Origin: Bradyrhizobium sp. ARR65
GTDB lineage: Bacteria; Pseudomonadota; Alphaproteobacteria; Rhizobiales; Xanthobacteraceae
DNA: 64,000 bases
Direction: 5' to 3'
Assembly: GCF_000472385.1 (NCBI RefSeq)
Contig: NZ_AWZU01000005.1
Coordinates: 152,341-216,340 of the forward strand
Translations under genes and position numbers: made by a program
In this document: positions 34,771 through 44,400 of the stretch, in pieces
Layout of the letters: every line of letters begins with the position of its first letter
How positions within the stretch are numbered: position 1 is the stretch's first letter
The notes under the pieces: model-generated
The model's database searches: none
What the model saw: only the letters and a program-made list of their open reading frames with translations
What the model was told of the DNA's origin: nothing

Positions 34771-34838
34771 GGAATACGTCCAGAGTGCGGCAAATGTGAC
34801 GCGGTTCAGGAATAGGTCTGCAGTGCGGCAGATATGAC
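34771..34838. repeat. 30-bp direct repeat, two copies 38 bp apart
   Basis: Copy one (34771-34800) and copy two (34809-34838) both begin GGAATA and share AGTGCGGCA-AT-TGAC; 24 of 30 bases match. Paired internal repeats of this kind occur at the ends of some insertion elements, but no transposase is nearby. Confidence 0.6.
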
Positions 34839-34928
34839 ACAGGTGGGAGCCGACGCTATTCAATCGGTGAAGCCGACGTCGCGACTGCTGCGGTTCTGTT
34901 GCGGGTCTTTCGCCCCCTTCGCGCGCAT

Positions 34929-35183
34929 TCAGCGATACCCCTTTAGATGTCCAAGCATCGTGTTGCACGCTTCCTCCGCGCTCGCGAACGTATTGAACGG
35001 CGAGCCGCCGATCCTGATTGCGCCTCTGTTGAAGTCGAGCGGACGCCATGAGGCCGTATAGCCGGAGCGTCCCCGAAATCCGGGGCCAGCCGATTCGTCG
35101 TGGCTGATCACAAAGGAAAAGCCATCGCTATTGGCGCTCCATAATTCGATGCGCTCGATGGTACGGTTGAATTGCAAGGGCAT
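34929..35183 (-). CDS. Small hypothetical protein
   Basis: 84 residues from the ATG at 35183, preceded by GAAGG at good spacing; the upstream open frame is not coding-like. The sequence (FNRTIERIELWSANSDGFSF, ISHDESAGPGFRGRSGYTAS) has no domain I recognise and looks soluble. It is divergent from the candidate sRNA at 35281. Confidence 0.65.
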   Translation of the reverse strand: MPLQFNRTIERIELWSANSDGFSFVISHDESAGPGFRGRSGYTASWRPLDFNRGAIRIGGSPFNTFASAEEACNTMLGHLKGYR

Positions 35184-35280
35184 GACCGAGCCTTCACCGG
35201 GAATCGAACTCGATTGAGCGTGACGCAGTTTTTCGGCGCGCGCGTTAACCTGCGATATGTCCCGGCGATCAGATTGTGGA

Positions 35281-35400
35281 CGAGTGCCCGATGGAACCAT
35301 CTGCATGCGCCCGCAGTTACGCGACGGGCCACATTCCCCCCTGCCCCGTGGCCCAGACACGGTCCCGTCTTGGTGATGCGAGACGGGGCCGTGTTTTTTT
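35281..35400 (+). ncRNA. Candidate small RNA with C-rich loop
   Basis: The plus strand carries GGGCCAC at 35326-35332 and GTGGCCC at 35348-35354 around a C-rich loop (ATTCCCCCCTGCCCC), then a strong terminator at 35357-35400. No plus-strand gene precedes it, so the terminator must serve an unannotated transcript. A C-rich single-stranded loop is the usual way alphaproteobacterial sRNAs pair with G-rich ribosome-binding sites. The 5' end is unknown; I set it at about 35281. Confidence 0.4.
35357..35400 (+). terminator. Rho-independent terminator
   Basis: ACACGGTCCCGTCT pairs with AGACGGGGCCGTGT (14 pairs including one G-T), loop of 10, followed directly by seven Ts (35394-35400). On the opposite strand no T-tract follows, so it works on the plus strand. 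Confidence 0.85.
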
Positions 35401-35472
35401 CATCGCCGTGCGGCGTTGTCGTTGCGAGAAACGAAAGCGACGATCGGTGACGGGGCAGGCTTGCCAAAAGCC

Positions 35473-36288
35473 TCAGCTATCATCCAGCTTGTTGAGGTCG
35501 CGCACCGACTGCATGATCGGTTCGAAATTGGCGCGTGCGTCCAGGGCATCGAACAATTGCGCGGTGTCGGACAAGAGCCCGTGGCTGCGCTGGATCGCGA
35601 TGCGCACATCCTCCTGCGGCGTGTCGGAGAGCCGGCCGTGGCCGGACAGCAGGATCTTCGAGTTCAGGCCCTTGAGCCGCTCCAGCGACTGGATGTAGTC
35701 GGAGATCGAGCCCGAGCCGAATACGCCGCCCATCACGCCGCCGGGCATGAGAGTGTCGGCGGCGAACAGAAGGCCCTTGTCGGGGTCGAACAGGGATATG
35801 CAGGCCGAGGTGTGGCCCGGCGTATACAAGACGTCGAGGCGGAAATTGCCGAGATCGATCATGTTGCCTTCTTCGAGCCAGATGTCGATATCGATCGGCA
35901 CGTTCGGCTCGTTGAACATCTTGCGCAGCATCGAGAAATCATCGCGCAGCGTGATCTTGTTGGCGGCCAGCCGGTGCGCGGCGATATAGGTGCGGCTGTT
36001 GTTGAAATGATAGGCCGCGCCGATGTGATCGAGATGCTCGTGGCTCAGCACCACCATGTCGATCTTGTCAGGTGTTACGCCGACATGGTTGAGGCAGGCC
36101 AGGAGATGCGGATAGTTCGAGGACAGCCCGACATCGATCATGATGGTCCGCTTGCTGCCGACGACGAGATAGCTGTTGGCTGCGCGGTTCTTGAAGCGGA
36201 CCTGGTAGACGTCAGGGGCGGCCAGAATCAGCGTGCAGACCTCGTCTTCGAGCAGGATCTTGAACGGGTTGGGCCAGCGGTCGCTCAT
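35473..36288 (-). CDS. MBL-fold metallo-hydrolase
   Basis: 271 residues with the metallo-beta-lactamase fold signature: SHEHLDH near 83-89 (HxHxDH), a second His in TPGHTSA, an Asp in FAADTL and LSGHGR near the C-terminus. Substrates in this superfamily range from thioesters to lactones, and none can be assigned. Its start overlaps the cyclic-nucleotide-binding gene by 4 bp (ATGA), so the pair is one operon and its activity may be tuned by a cyclic nucleotide. Confidence 0.9.
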   Translation of the reverse strand: MSDRWPNPFKILLEDEVCTLILAAPDVYQVRFKNRAANSYLVVGSKRTIMIDVGLSSNYPHLLACLNHVGVTPDKIDMVVLSHEHLDHIGAAYHFNNSRTYIAAHRLAANKITLRDDFSMLRKMFNEPNVPIDIDIWLEEGNMIDLGNFRLDVLYTPGHTSACISLFDPDKGLLFAADTLMPGGVMGGVFGSGSISDYIQSLERLKGLNSKILLSGHGRLSDTPQEDVRIAIQRSHGLLSDTAQLFDALDARANFEPIMQSVRDLNKLDDS

Positions 36289-36659
36289 GCGTTTGCCGCA
36301 GCCCGGTAGGTGCGATCGTTGGACGCACGCAAGCGCTTGCTGAGCGCATCCATCACCATCAGCGCAAAGGCCGGCTGCTGGCTGACCAGATAGACGAAGC
36401 GGGCGTGATTGATGCGCATCACGCGCGTGTTGGGCGCCGCGACGACCGCACTTGCCGAACGGGCAGAGCCGTCGATGACGGCCATCTCGCCGAAGAACTC
36501 GCCCTTGCCGAGGGTGACGATCACGGTCTTCGTATCGCCCCTGATCTTGGCGATCTCGACCTGACCGTCGAGCACCACGAACAATTCGCGGCCCGTGGAG
36601 CCCTCTTCAAAGATGACGTCGCCGACGCCGAACTCGTGGATGCATTTCTCGATCGCCAT
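36285..36659 (-). CDS. Cyclic-nucleotide-binding-domain protein
   Basis: 124 residues consisting of one cNMP-binding domain: GKGEFFGEMAVIDGSARSAS (about 65-85) is the phosphate-binding cassette with its Glu and Arg. No output domain is attached, so it must act through a partner; the MBL hydrolase gene overlaps its stop. An adenylate-cyclase fusion gene is 10 kb away, but no direct link is shown. Confidence 0.9.
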   Translation of the reverse strand: MAIEKCIHEFGVGDVIFEEGSTGRELFVVLDGQVEIAKIRGDTKTVIVTLGKGEFFGEMAVIDGSARSASAVVAAPNTRVMRINHARFVYLVSQQPAFALMVMDALSKRLRASNDRTYRAAANA

Positions 36660-36934
36660 GGCTCGCCGGCCTCCTGGCTCCCGTCCTGCAAGGCCATGTT
36701 AGTCCGGAATCAGAGGCGCGCAAACGACGCCTTGAGCGGGACGATCGCTTTGCCGCAGAGCAACATGGCCGAGATTGAGGCAGGCGCTGCCACAGCGCCT
36801 CCATGGTCTGGACCCAAATCCGCCCCGGATAATTCCCTAAAATTTCAGTAAGGCGGCCGCCGTTGGAGCGGCGGTAACGAATTGGCAAGCAATGAAAGTT
36901 AGCAAATGGTCAATCTTTGCGGGAGATTTTTGAC
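36660..36934. other. Divergent intergenic region
   Basis: The 275 bp between the cyclic-nucleotide-binding gene and the membrane protein gene at 36935 should hold both promoters. I see one short stem (CCGCCG/CGGCGG near 36857) but no gene and no motif that I trust. Confidence 0.4.
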
Positions 36935-38011
36935 GTGAGCGAACTTGAAGCGCGGCAGAACGGCGACGAATCCGGCTCCCTTGGCGCTGGGAGTCATGAG
37001 TCCGCTACTCCCCAGGAGCCCGCCACGATCGACTCCCCGCTGATTGCGCCCGATCACGAGGCGCCGAAGGCGGACGCCAAGATCGATCCGCCCAAGGCGG
37101 ACGAGGCCAAGGTCGAGCCGCCGAAGATTGAGGCGGCAAAACCTGAAATGCCGAAGGCCGAGCCGTTCAAGGTCGAAGGTCTCGGCACTGAAGCTTCAAA
37201 GGCCGCCACTGCGGCGGAAGCGCCGCGCGTCTCGCGCGAGCTTCTGATCATGTCGCCGCGTGAGCGTAATTGGGAGCAAAGCGAGCATTCCTGGGAGAGC
37301 CAAACGGCCGAACCCAAGCGCGATACGGAAGCGCCCTCCAAAACATCGGGCATCCGCCGCTTCGCGGCGATCGCTGCGATGCTGGTGCTGGGGGTGATTG
37401 CCGGCGCGGCCGGCGGAGCCCTGGCCACCGTCGGCGTGGCGCACTTTACGCAAACGGCCCCGGCGCCGTCGCCAAATGCGGCGCTTGAGGCTTCGGTGGC
37501 ACGGATCGATGCCGATATTGCGGCGCTCAAAGCTGGCCTGGAGCAGACCTCCAAGGCGAGCCAGAGCCAGTTCAACAAGACGAACGATCGGCTCGACCGT
37601 ATCGAGAAGGCACAGGTTGAGCCCACTGCAAAGCTCGCCAAGCTCAGCGAGGCCATCGATAAGCTGCGCACGGCTCCCGCTGCCGGTCAGGTGGTGGCCT
37701 CCGCGACCCCGGCCGCTGCGAAAGAGGCCACCGGCTCGGTGACGGCGCCCGCGGGCGCGCAATCCTTGCCGATGCCGCAAGCCTCCCCCAATGCCGCCGC
37801 GCCCAAGAGCGAGGTCGCCCGGCTGCCGACAGTTGACGGCTGGGTGCTGCGCGAGGTTGGCCATGGCGGAGCGCTGATCGAGGGACGGAGTGGTCTTTAC
37901 GAGGTCTATGCCGGCGATCCGGTGCCGGGGCTGGGCCGCATCGATGCGATCCGCCGCCAGGACGGCCGCTGGGTCGTGGTCACCTCGCGCGGCCTGATCG
38001 TGGCGCGGTAA
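36935..38011 (+). CDS. Hypothetical single-pass membrane protein with Pro/Lys-rich N-terminus
   Basis: 358 residues from a GTG at 36935, with GGGAG upstream; a TTG at 36917 is possible. The first 100 residues are low-complexity PKA/PPK/EAK repeats, probably disordered. A membrane helix follows near 143-170 (FAAIAAMLVLGVIAGAAGGA), then a helical, coiled-coil-like periplasmic segment and a conserved-looking C-terminal domain (VDGWVLREVGHGGALIEG, VTSRGLIVAR). The name is unknown to me; a cell-envelope role is inferred from topology. A perfect hairpin terminator follows. Confidence 0.72.
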   Translation: MSELEARQNGDESGSLGAGSHESATPQEPATIDSPLIAPDHEAPKADAKIDPPKADEAKVEPPKIEAAKPEMPKAEPFKVEGLGTEASKAATAAEAPRVSRELLIMSPRERNWEQSEHSWESQTAEPKRDTEAPSKTSGIRRFAAIAAMLVLGVIAGAAGGALATVGVAHFTQTAPAPSPNAALEASVARIDADIAALKAGLEQTSKASQSQFNKTNDRLDRIEKAQVEPTAKLAKLSEAIDKLRTAPAAGQVVASATPAAAKEATGSVTAPAGAQSLPMPQASPNAAAPKSEVARLPTVDGWVLREVGHGGALIEGRSGLYEVYAGDPVPGLGRIDAIRRQDGRWVVVTSRGLIVAR

Positions 38012-38036
38012 TCCGCCCTTCACAAATTGCTGTTGC

Positions 38037-38068
38037 GAAGGCGCTTCACTCCAACGTGAAGCGCCTTC
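38037..38068 (+). terminator. Hairpin terminator
   Basis: GAAGGCGCTTCAC, loop TCCAAC, then the exact complement GTGAAGCGCCTTC: a 13-bp perfect stem just after the gene at 36935-38011. The tail (GTCCTTG) is only moderately T-rich. Confidence 0.7.
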
Positions 38069-38107
38069 GTCCTTGAATAGGCCCCTTGTTGCGGTGTTAC
38101 TGCGGGC

Positions 38108-39679
38108 ATGGGCCACCTTATCCGCTCGCTGCTGCTTCTCGCGCTTCTGCTTGGCGGCACGCCTGCCTCGCTAGCGGCCGACAATCCTCCGCTCGAGCGC
38201 GGGGCCGCGATCATCGATCCCTTCGCCTTGCGCGCGCTCGATGCCGGCCGCTTTGGCCTTGCGCGGATGCTGGCGCCCGCGCGCGTCGAAAGCGGCCCGC
38301 TCACCAATGCCGAACTGTTTACGCTGCCCGCAATGGGACCGGTGCGCAAGGCCTTGGATGACGAGTTCGACCGCTACGTCGCGCGTCACAAGGCCGAGCT
38401 TCCCAATGAGAGCATCGGCGTCGGACCATCGTTCGATTTTCAATTGTTCGATCGCGCGGCACTGACCTTGCCCGATACCCGCTTCGTGTTGTCCGGCATT
38501 GTCAACCGGATGGACCGCGCCTATGTCGATCCCGCCGGCTGCGGCGAGATCAGGCTGATCTACCGCTTGACGCAGACGAAAGCGGCCGAGATCGGTGAAG
38601 CCTTCGTTTCACCTCGCCTGCCGATGACGCTGAACCTCGTGCTCAAGGCGAAGCGGGATGGCCAGATCGATGCCAATGGTGCGGCGATGACCTGTGGCGA
38701 GATCGCCCGCCGCTGGCTTGCCACCGCTGATCTCCAGATCACGGGAGACGAGCTTGCGGCGACACTCACGGGAAAGGGCGGCGCGCTCGATTCCGTCATG
38801 CCGGAAAACATCCTGCGTATCGAGACCAATCTGCAGATCGCGCATGCGCCGAAATCGGCGGCGCGCGATTTCCGCACCGACTATCTGATGAAGGTGTTCG
38901 ATTATGACGCCAAGACGCGCGCCTTCGAGGAAGCCCCGCTGGAGGACGAGATTGATCGCGCGCGGCTCCTGGCCGACAAGGATCTGCGACGCGAGTTCAA
39001 GGACTGGCTGCTGAACCCCGCGCATTTCGACGAGCTCGACCGCGGCACGGTGCTGATTCCGGACAAATTCCTGGCCAAGGGCGCAATCGCGCCGACACCG
39101 GTCGGCTTTGCGGTCTCGGAGCTGCAGCCGGCCTTCGGACTGGTCGCGGGCCAGGACGGCACGAGCGATCCGATCTTCAGCGAGGGCGATGTCGTCGGCG
39201 CGCTGCGAGACGCCGCCGAGCGCGGCATAAAGTTGCAGAACATTCGCTCGGTCGCGGGTTTCGAGCGCCGGCTGAACGACATCACCTGCGCCGGCTGTCA
39301 CCAGACGCGTGGCATCGGCGGCTTCCATTTCCCCGGCGTCGACTGGATGGCGGCAAAGCCCTCCAACACCATCGTCGTGCCTGCCTCACCGCATTTCTTT
39401 GGCGACCAGGTCAGGCGGCGCGATATTCTCGCCGCGTTCGGCGACGGCAGAGAGCCCGATTTCTCCCGCGGCTTCTCCAGTCGCCCGCAACTACGTGGCT
39501 CAACCGAGCTCGCCGGCACCGAGTATGAAGACGGCTGGGGTGCGCACTGCTATGCGCAGTCCTCCAGGGCGAGCGAGAACGACCCCAGCTTCCGCTCCTG
39601 GAACTGCGCCGAAGGCCTCGCCTGCCAGGCGATGACCCCGGCAAGCCGGATGGGCATGTGCTTTGTGAACAACCGGTAA
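38108..39679 (+). CDS. Secreted protein with single haem c motif
   Basis: 523 residues with a signal peptide (IRSLLLLALLLGGTPASLA). Most of it (25-380) matches no domain I can name. A haem c attachment motif CAGCH is at 394-398, in ITCAGCHQTRG, and four more Cys occur in the last 60 residues, two of them as WNCAEGLACQ. A possible role is a periplasmic oxidoreductase or electron acceptor. Similar long proteins annotated only as hypothetical occur in related genomes, from memory. It is monocistronic, following the terminator at 38037. Confidence 0.78.
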   Translation: MGHLIRSLLLLALLLGGTPASLAADNPPLERGAAIIDPFALRALDAGRFGLARMLAPARVESGPLTNAELFTLPAMGPVRKALDDEFDRYVARHKAELPNESIGVGPSFDFQLFDRAALTLPDTRFVLSGIVNRMDRAYVDPAGCGEIRLIYRLTQTKAAEIGEAFVSPRLPMTLNLVLKAKRDGQIDANGAAMTCGEIARRWLATADLQITGDELAATLTGKGGALDSVMPENILRIETNLQIAHAPKSAARDFRTDYLMKVFDYDAKTRAFEEAPLEDEIDRARLLADKDLRREFKDWLLNPAHFDELDRGTVLIPDKFLAKGAIAPTPVGFAVSELQPAFGLVAGQDGTSDPIFSEGDVVGALRDAAERGIKLQNIRSVAGFERRLNDITCAGCHQTRGIGGFHFPGVDWMAAKPSNTIVVPASPHFFGDQVRRRDILAAFGDGREPDFSRGFSSRPQLRGSTELAGTEYEDGWGAHCYAQSSRASENDPSFRSWNCAEGLACQAMTPASRMGMCFVNNR

Positions 39680-39762
39680 GCGCCAAGGCCGTTGAGCAGC
39701 AGACATCATTTCACGCTAAGCTGAGGCGCGGCGAAGTCGGGACCTGAGCTTGAGGCACGGCG

Positions 39763-39930
39763 ATGAACGATGTAGGCAAGGATGACAGAGAGCGTAATCG
39801 TGTGATCGCAAAGAACGAGGCCGAGCGCCAGACCACCGGCGATATCAGGGTGAGCGGCTGGGCCCTCGCTTTTGCGATCATCGTCGGCTTGATCGCGCTT
39901 TTGATCGTCTGGGCCTGGCTCAACCGCTAG
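39763..39930 (+). CDS. Small single-pass membrane protein
   Basis: 55 residues: MNDVGKDDRERNRVIAKNEA, then a membrane helix (WALAFAIIVGLIALLIVWAW) ending LNR. The charged N-terminus and C-terminal helix suggest a tail-anchored protein. No family is known to me. The ATG is preceded by GAGGCACGG. Confidence 0.6.
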   Translation: MNDVGKDDRERNRVIAKNEAERQTTGDIRVSGWALAFAIIVGLIALLIVWAWLNR

Positions 39931-39977
39931 CGCATCCCCGATCAAGTTGCAGAGCCGGACGAGCACCTTCAACCAAG

Positions 39978-40095
39978 CCCGTCATTGCGAGGAGCGCAAG
40001 CGACGAAGCAATCCAGACTGTATCCGCGGTGAGAGTCTGGATGGCTTCGCCTGTCATCGGGCCGCGTCGCGCGGACCCGTCGGCTCGGAATGACG
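39978..40095. repeat. Palindromic intergenic repeat
   Basis: Starts CCCGTCATTGCGAGGAGCGC and ends CGGAATGACGG; contains the inner pair CCAGACT...AGTCTGG. This is the 'GCGAGGAGCG' variant of the dispersed repeats common in this group. Confidence 0.7.
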
Positions 40096-40101
40096 GCTCT
40101 C

Positions 40102-41307
40102 TCACGCGACCGCGCCCGACGCTCGCAGTTTTTCGATCGCCGCTTCATCATAGCCGGCCTTGTGTAGGATCTCCTCGCTATGCTCGCCGATTCCGGGCGG
40201 CTTGCGAGGCTGCACTTTCTTCTCGCCGTCGATCCAGATCGGGCTGCTCACGGTGAGCATAGTGTCATTCTCGAATGGCACCAGCACGCCATTGTCCAGC
40301 ATCTGCCGATCGTTCGGAATGTCGTCGAGAATGCCGACCACGCCAAACACCAGGCCGTTGCCGTCGAGCAGCTTGCGCCACTCGGCCAGCGTCTTGGTCG
40401 CGAACACCTCATCAAAAATCCGGATCAATTCCACCGAGCGCGCATGGCGATCGGCCTTGGTCGCAAATCTCTCGTCCGTGACTAGATCGTCCCTGCCGAG
40501 ACAGTGCGCCAGCGTCGGCCATTGCCGCTCCTCGTTCAAAAGCGAGAGAATGATCCAGCGGCCGTCCTTGCACTTGTAGTGATTGGTCACGGCGTTGAGC
40601 GCCTGCTCGCGCGGCCGCCGCCGGGAGAATTTGGCGCCGCAAAGCTTGGCCTGCGCCAGCACGCCGTTGGCCCAGACGCCGTTCGCCATCAGATTGGTGC
40701 TGACATGTCCGCCCTTGCCGGTGCGTTCGCGGCGGTAGAGCGCGGTGACGATCGCGCTATAGAACGCCATCGCGCAGGGGTGGTCGCCCATGCCCGCCAC
40801 CGAGCGGGCGGGCGTCGTCTCTTCATCGGCGCGGACGAGATCCATCAGGCCCGAGCGCGCCCAATAGGCGTTGCTGTCAAAGCCGGGCTTATTGGCCTCC
40901 TCGCCTTTCTCGCCATAGCCGGTGAAGGAAGCATAGATCAGCCGATCATTGAGCGGCGCGAGCTTGTCGTAGGTCAGCCCAAGCTTTTCGCGCACATTGG
41001 GCGGAAAGTTCGTGATGAAGACATCGGCTTCCGCGACCAGGCGATACAGCACCGCCTGCGCCTCCGGCTTGCTGAGATCGAGCGCAATGCTCTTCTTGTT
41101 GCGGGCCTCGAGCATCCAGGCGAAATTGTGCTCGCTGTGCGGATAGCCCGGCAGATTCGGCAGGTTGCGATAGGGATCGCCCGAGACTGGCGGTTCGATC
41201 TTGATCACATCGGCACCGAAATCCGACAGCACGGTCGCGGCCGCGGGTGCCGCGATAAAGCTCGCGCAATCCAAAACTTTCAGCCCTTCGAAGATGCCTT
41301 TTTCCAT
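40102..41307 (-). CDS. CaiB/BaiF-family CoA-transferase
   Basis: 401 residues of the class III CoA-transferase family. N-terminal LKVLDCASFIAAPAAATVLSDF and GDPYRN are typical, and the catalytic Asp is in SVAGMGDHPCAM near residue 174. It moves CoA between acids via an aspartyl-CoA intermediate; the acid here is unknown. It stands alone, between a repeat and putA. Confidence 0.92.
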   Translation of the reverse strand: MEKGIFEGLKVLDCASFIAAPAAATVLSDFGADVIKIEPPVSGDPYRNLPNLPGYPHSEHNFAWMLEARNKKSIALDLSKPEAQAVLYRLVAEADVFITNFPPNVREKLGLTYDKLAPLNDRLIYASFTGYGEKGEEANKPGFDSNAYWARSGLMDLVRADEETTPARSVAGMGDHPCAMAFYSAIVTALYRRERTGKGGHVSTNLMANGVWANGVLAQAKLCGAKFSRRRPREQALNAVTNHYKCKDGRWIILSLLNEERQWPTLAHCLGRDDLVTDERFATKADRHARSVELIRIFDEVFATKTLAEWRKLLDGNGLVFGVVGILDDIPNDRQMLDNGVLVPFENDTMLTVSSPIWIDGEKKVQPRKPPGIGEHSEEILHKAGYDEAAIEKLRASGAVA

Positions 41308-41446
41308 GTCTGGCGTCGCTCCCGTTTCTTGCTGTTGTTCCCGCGCGATGGAATTATCGATGTTGGCTAGCGCAGATCAGATGTCATTTGACCGAGTTTG
41401 CTGCGGGATGCAACGGCGCTTTCACCCTGTGCGGAGAGAGGGCGAA

Positions 41447-44400
41447 CTATTCCTCGCCGGAAAGCAGCGCGGCGTTGCCTCCGGCGGCGGCGGTGTTGAT
41501 CGTCACCGTCTGCTCGGTGGCGAAGCGCGCGAGATAATGCGGCCCGCCCGCCTTGGGTCCGGTGCCGGACAGGCCGAAGCCGCCGAATGGCTGCACGCCA
41601 ACGACGGCACCGATCATGTTGCGGTTGACGTAGACGTTGCCCACTGAGAGCGCGTCGATCACGCCTTCCACCGTGTCGTCGATGCGAGAGTGAATGCCGA
41701 GCGTCAAGCCATAGCCGCTCGCCCGGATCGCGCGCAGCACGTTCTGAAGCCGGTTGGCGCCAAAGCGGACGACATGCAGGATCGGCCCGAACACCTCCTC
41801 GGTGAGCTCCGAGGCATCGGCCAATTCGAAAATGTGCGGCGCGACGTAATTGCCTGGCGGCGCAGTTCCTGCAAAATGCATCCGCGCCTGTCTCTTCATG
41901 CGTGCGATATGCGCATCCAACCGCTGCTTGGCTTCGGCGTCGATGACCGGGCCGACATGGGTCGCGACATCGCGGACGTCACCGATTTTCAGCTCTCGCG
42001 CCGCACCGGCAATCATCTCGATCATGCGATCGGCGACGTCGTCCTGCAGGAACAACAGGCGCAAGGCCGAGCAGCGCTGGCCGGCGGAACGGAATGCGGA
42101 GGTGACGACGTCGTCAGCGACTTGCTCTGGCAGCGCGGTTGCATCCGCAATCATCGCATTGATGCCGCCGGTCTCGGCGATCAGCGGGACGATCGGCCCA
42201 TCTATCGCGGCAAGCGCCCGGTTGATGGCGCGCGCCACCTCGGTCGAGCCGGTAAAGACGACGCCGGCAATGTCCGGGTGACCCACGAGCTTGGCGCCGA
42301 TTGCGCCGTCGCCGGGCAAGAGCTGCAGGGCGGACGGGGGGACACCTGCCTCAAAGAGCAAACGGATCATCTGCGCCGCAATCAGCGGTGTTTGCTCGGC
42401 CGGCTTTGCGACCACGCTGTTGCCGGCCATCAGCGCCGCCGTGATTTGGCCGGTGAAGATCGCGAGCGGAAAATTCCAGGGCGAGATGGCGACGAACACG
42501 CCGCGGCCGCGCAGACGCAGCACATTGCTTTCGCCGGTCGGGCCCGGCATCGGCTGATCTTCGCCAAACAGCTTGCGGCCCTCGCTCGCATAGTAGCGGC
42601 AGAAGTCGGCGGCCTCGCGCACTTCGGAGAGGGCGTCGTCAAGTGTCTTGCCGCCCTCGCGCTGCAACAGCGCGATGAAGTGAGCCGCACGGCGCTCCAG
42701 GAGATCAGCGGCTTTCTCGAGGATTGCGGCACGCGCCCGCGCCGTCGTCGGGCTCCAGCGTGCAAAACCTGTGCGGGCGGCCGCGACTGCCTGGTCGACC
42801 TGAGCTTGTGAAGCTTCAATGAAGCTCCCGATCGATGTCTGGAGATCGATAGGGCTTACCACCGAACGCGCCGGACCGGCGGCCGCCGTGCCATCGATCA
42901 GAGGTGCCGCGTTGACCGGCGCGGCTTCGCCTGCGATCGCGGTGAGCAGTCCCTGCAGGGACGCGCGCTCGCCAAATTCGATTCCGCGCGAATTCTTCCG
43001 CTGCGGCAACAGCAGGTCGCGCGGCAAGGGAATGTTCGGATGCTGCGCTTTCTCAGGCGCGCCAATGATGTCGGCGGGCCTGCGTAGCAGGGTTTTCAGC
43101 GGGACCGCTTCGTCGGCCGCCAGCGCCACGAATGAGGAGTTGGCGCCGTTCTCCAAAAGACGTCGCACCAGGTAGGCGAGCAGATCGCGGTGGCTGCCGA
43201 CCGGCGCATAGGTGCGGCAGGCGATGTCGGGGCGCTCCTCGCTCAAGCGCTCGTACAGCGCTTCGCCCATGCCATGCAAGCGCTGGAATTCGAAATCGCG
43301 GCTGTCGCCGGCGAGTTCGAGCACGGTCGCGACGGTCAGCGCATTATGTGTGGCGAATTGCGGGAACAGCCGCGGCCGCAAATCGAGCAGCTTTCGCACA
43401 CAGGCGATGTAGTTGAGATCGGTCATCGCCTTGCGCGTAAAGACGGGATAGCCGGGCAGGCCGCGCTCCTGCGCGCGCTTGATCTCGGTGTCCCAATAGG
43501 CCCCCTTGACGAGCCGCACCATCATGCGTCGGCCAAGCGCACGCGCCAGCGCATCGATATGCTCGATGACGTCGGCGGCGCGCTTTTGATAGGCCTGGAT
43601 CGCGAGCCCAAAACCGTCCCACCCGGAAAGCAAGGGATCGGAAAAGGTCGCGTCGATTACGTCGAGCGACAATTCCAGCCGGTCGGCCTCCTCGGCGTCG
43701 ACGGTAAAATTCAGATCATGGGCCTTGGCCTGGCGCGCCAGCTCGATCAGCCGCGGCACCAGTTCGTCCATCACGCGTGCGCGGCCGATGGCCTCGAAAC
43801 GCGGATGCAGCGCCGATAGCTTGACCGAAATGCCCGGGCGGTCGGGCAGGGGGCGGTTGCGCGCGGTGTGGCCAATGGCGTCGATTGCGCTTCGATAGGC
43901 GCCGAAATAGCGTTCCGCGTCAGCAGCGGTGCGTGCGCCTTCACCCAGCATATCGAAGGAATAGCGCGAGGGCCGCTCCGAATGCGGTTGCGTCCGCGCC
44001 AGCGCCGCTTCGATGGTTTCGCCCAACACAAAATGACTGCCCATCAGCCGCATCGCCTGCCGTGTGGCGGCGCGCACGGCAGGCAGCCCCAATCGCTTCG
44101 CCAGGCGCCCGATCGTTCCTTGCGGCGTCTCGCCCGGCTGGATCACGCGCGCCGACATGCCGAGCGCCCAGGCCGAGGCATTGACCAGGAAGGCGCTGGA
44201 TTTGGTTTCGTGATGGATGAAGTCGCCTTCGCCCAGCTTGTCTTCGATGAACTGGTCGGCGGTGCGCGCGTCAGGCACGCGCAGCAATGCCTCGGCCAGC
44301 ACCATCAGCGCCAGCCCCTCCTTGGTGGAGAGCGCGAACTCGCGCAGCAGGTCCTCGACGCCGCCCAGCCGATCGTCCTTGGTCCTGACGGCCTCGATCA

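Noticed and set aside
34771..34838. End of an insertion sequence
   Set aside because: No transposase, no matching opposite end and no target duplication in sight; kept only as a direct repeat.
35190..35220. A T-arm-like sequence (GTTCGATTCCCGGTGA on the minus strand) suggesting a tRNA
   Set aside because: The stems do not pair and no acceptor or anticodon arm is present; the stretch overlaps a gene's ribosome-binding site.
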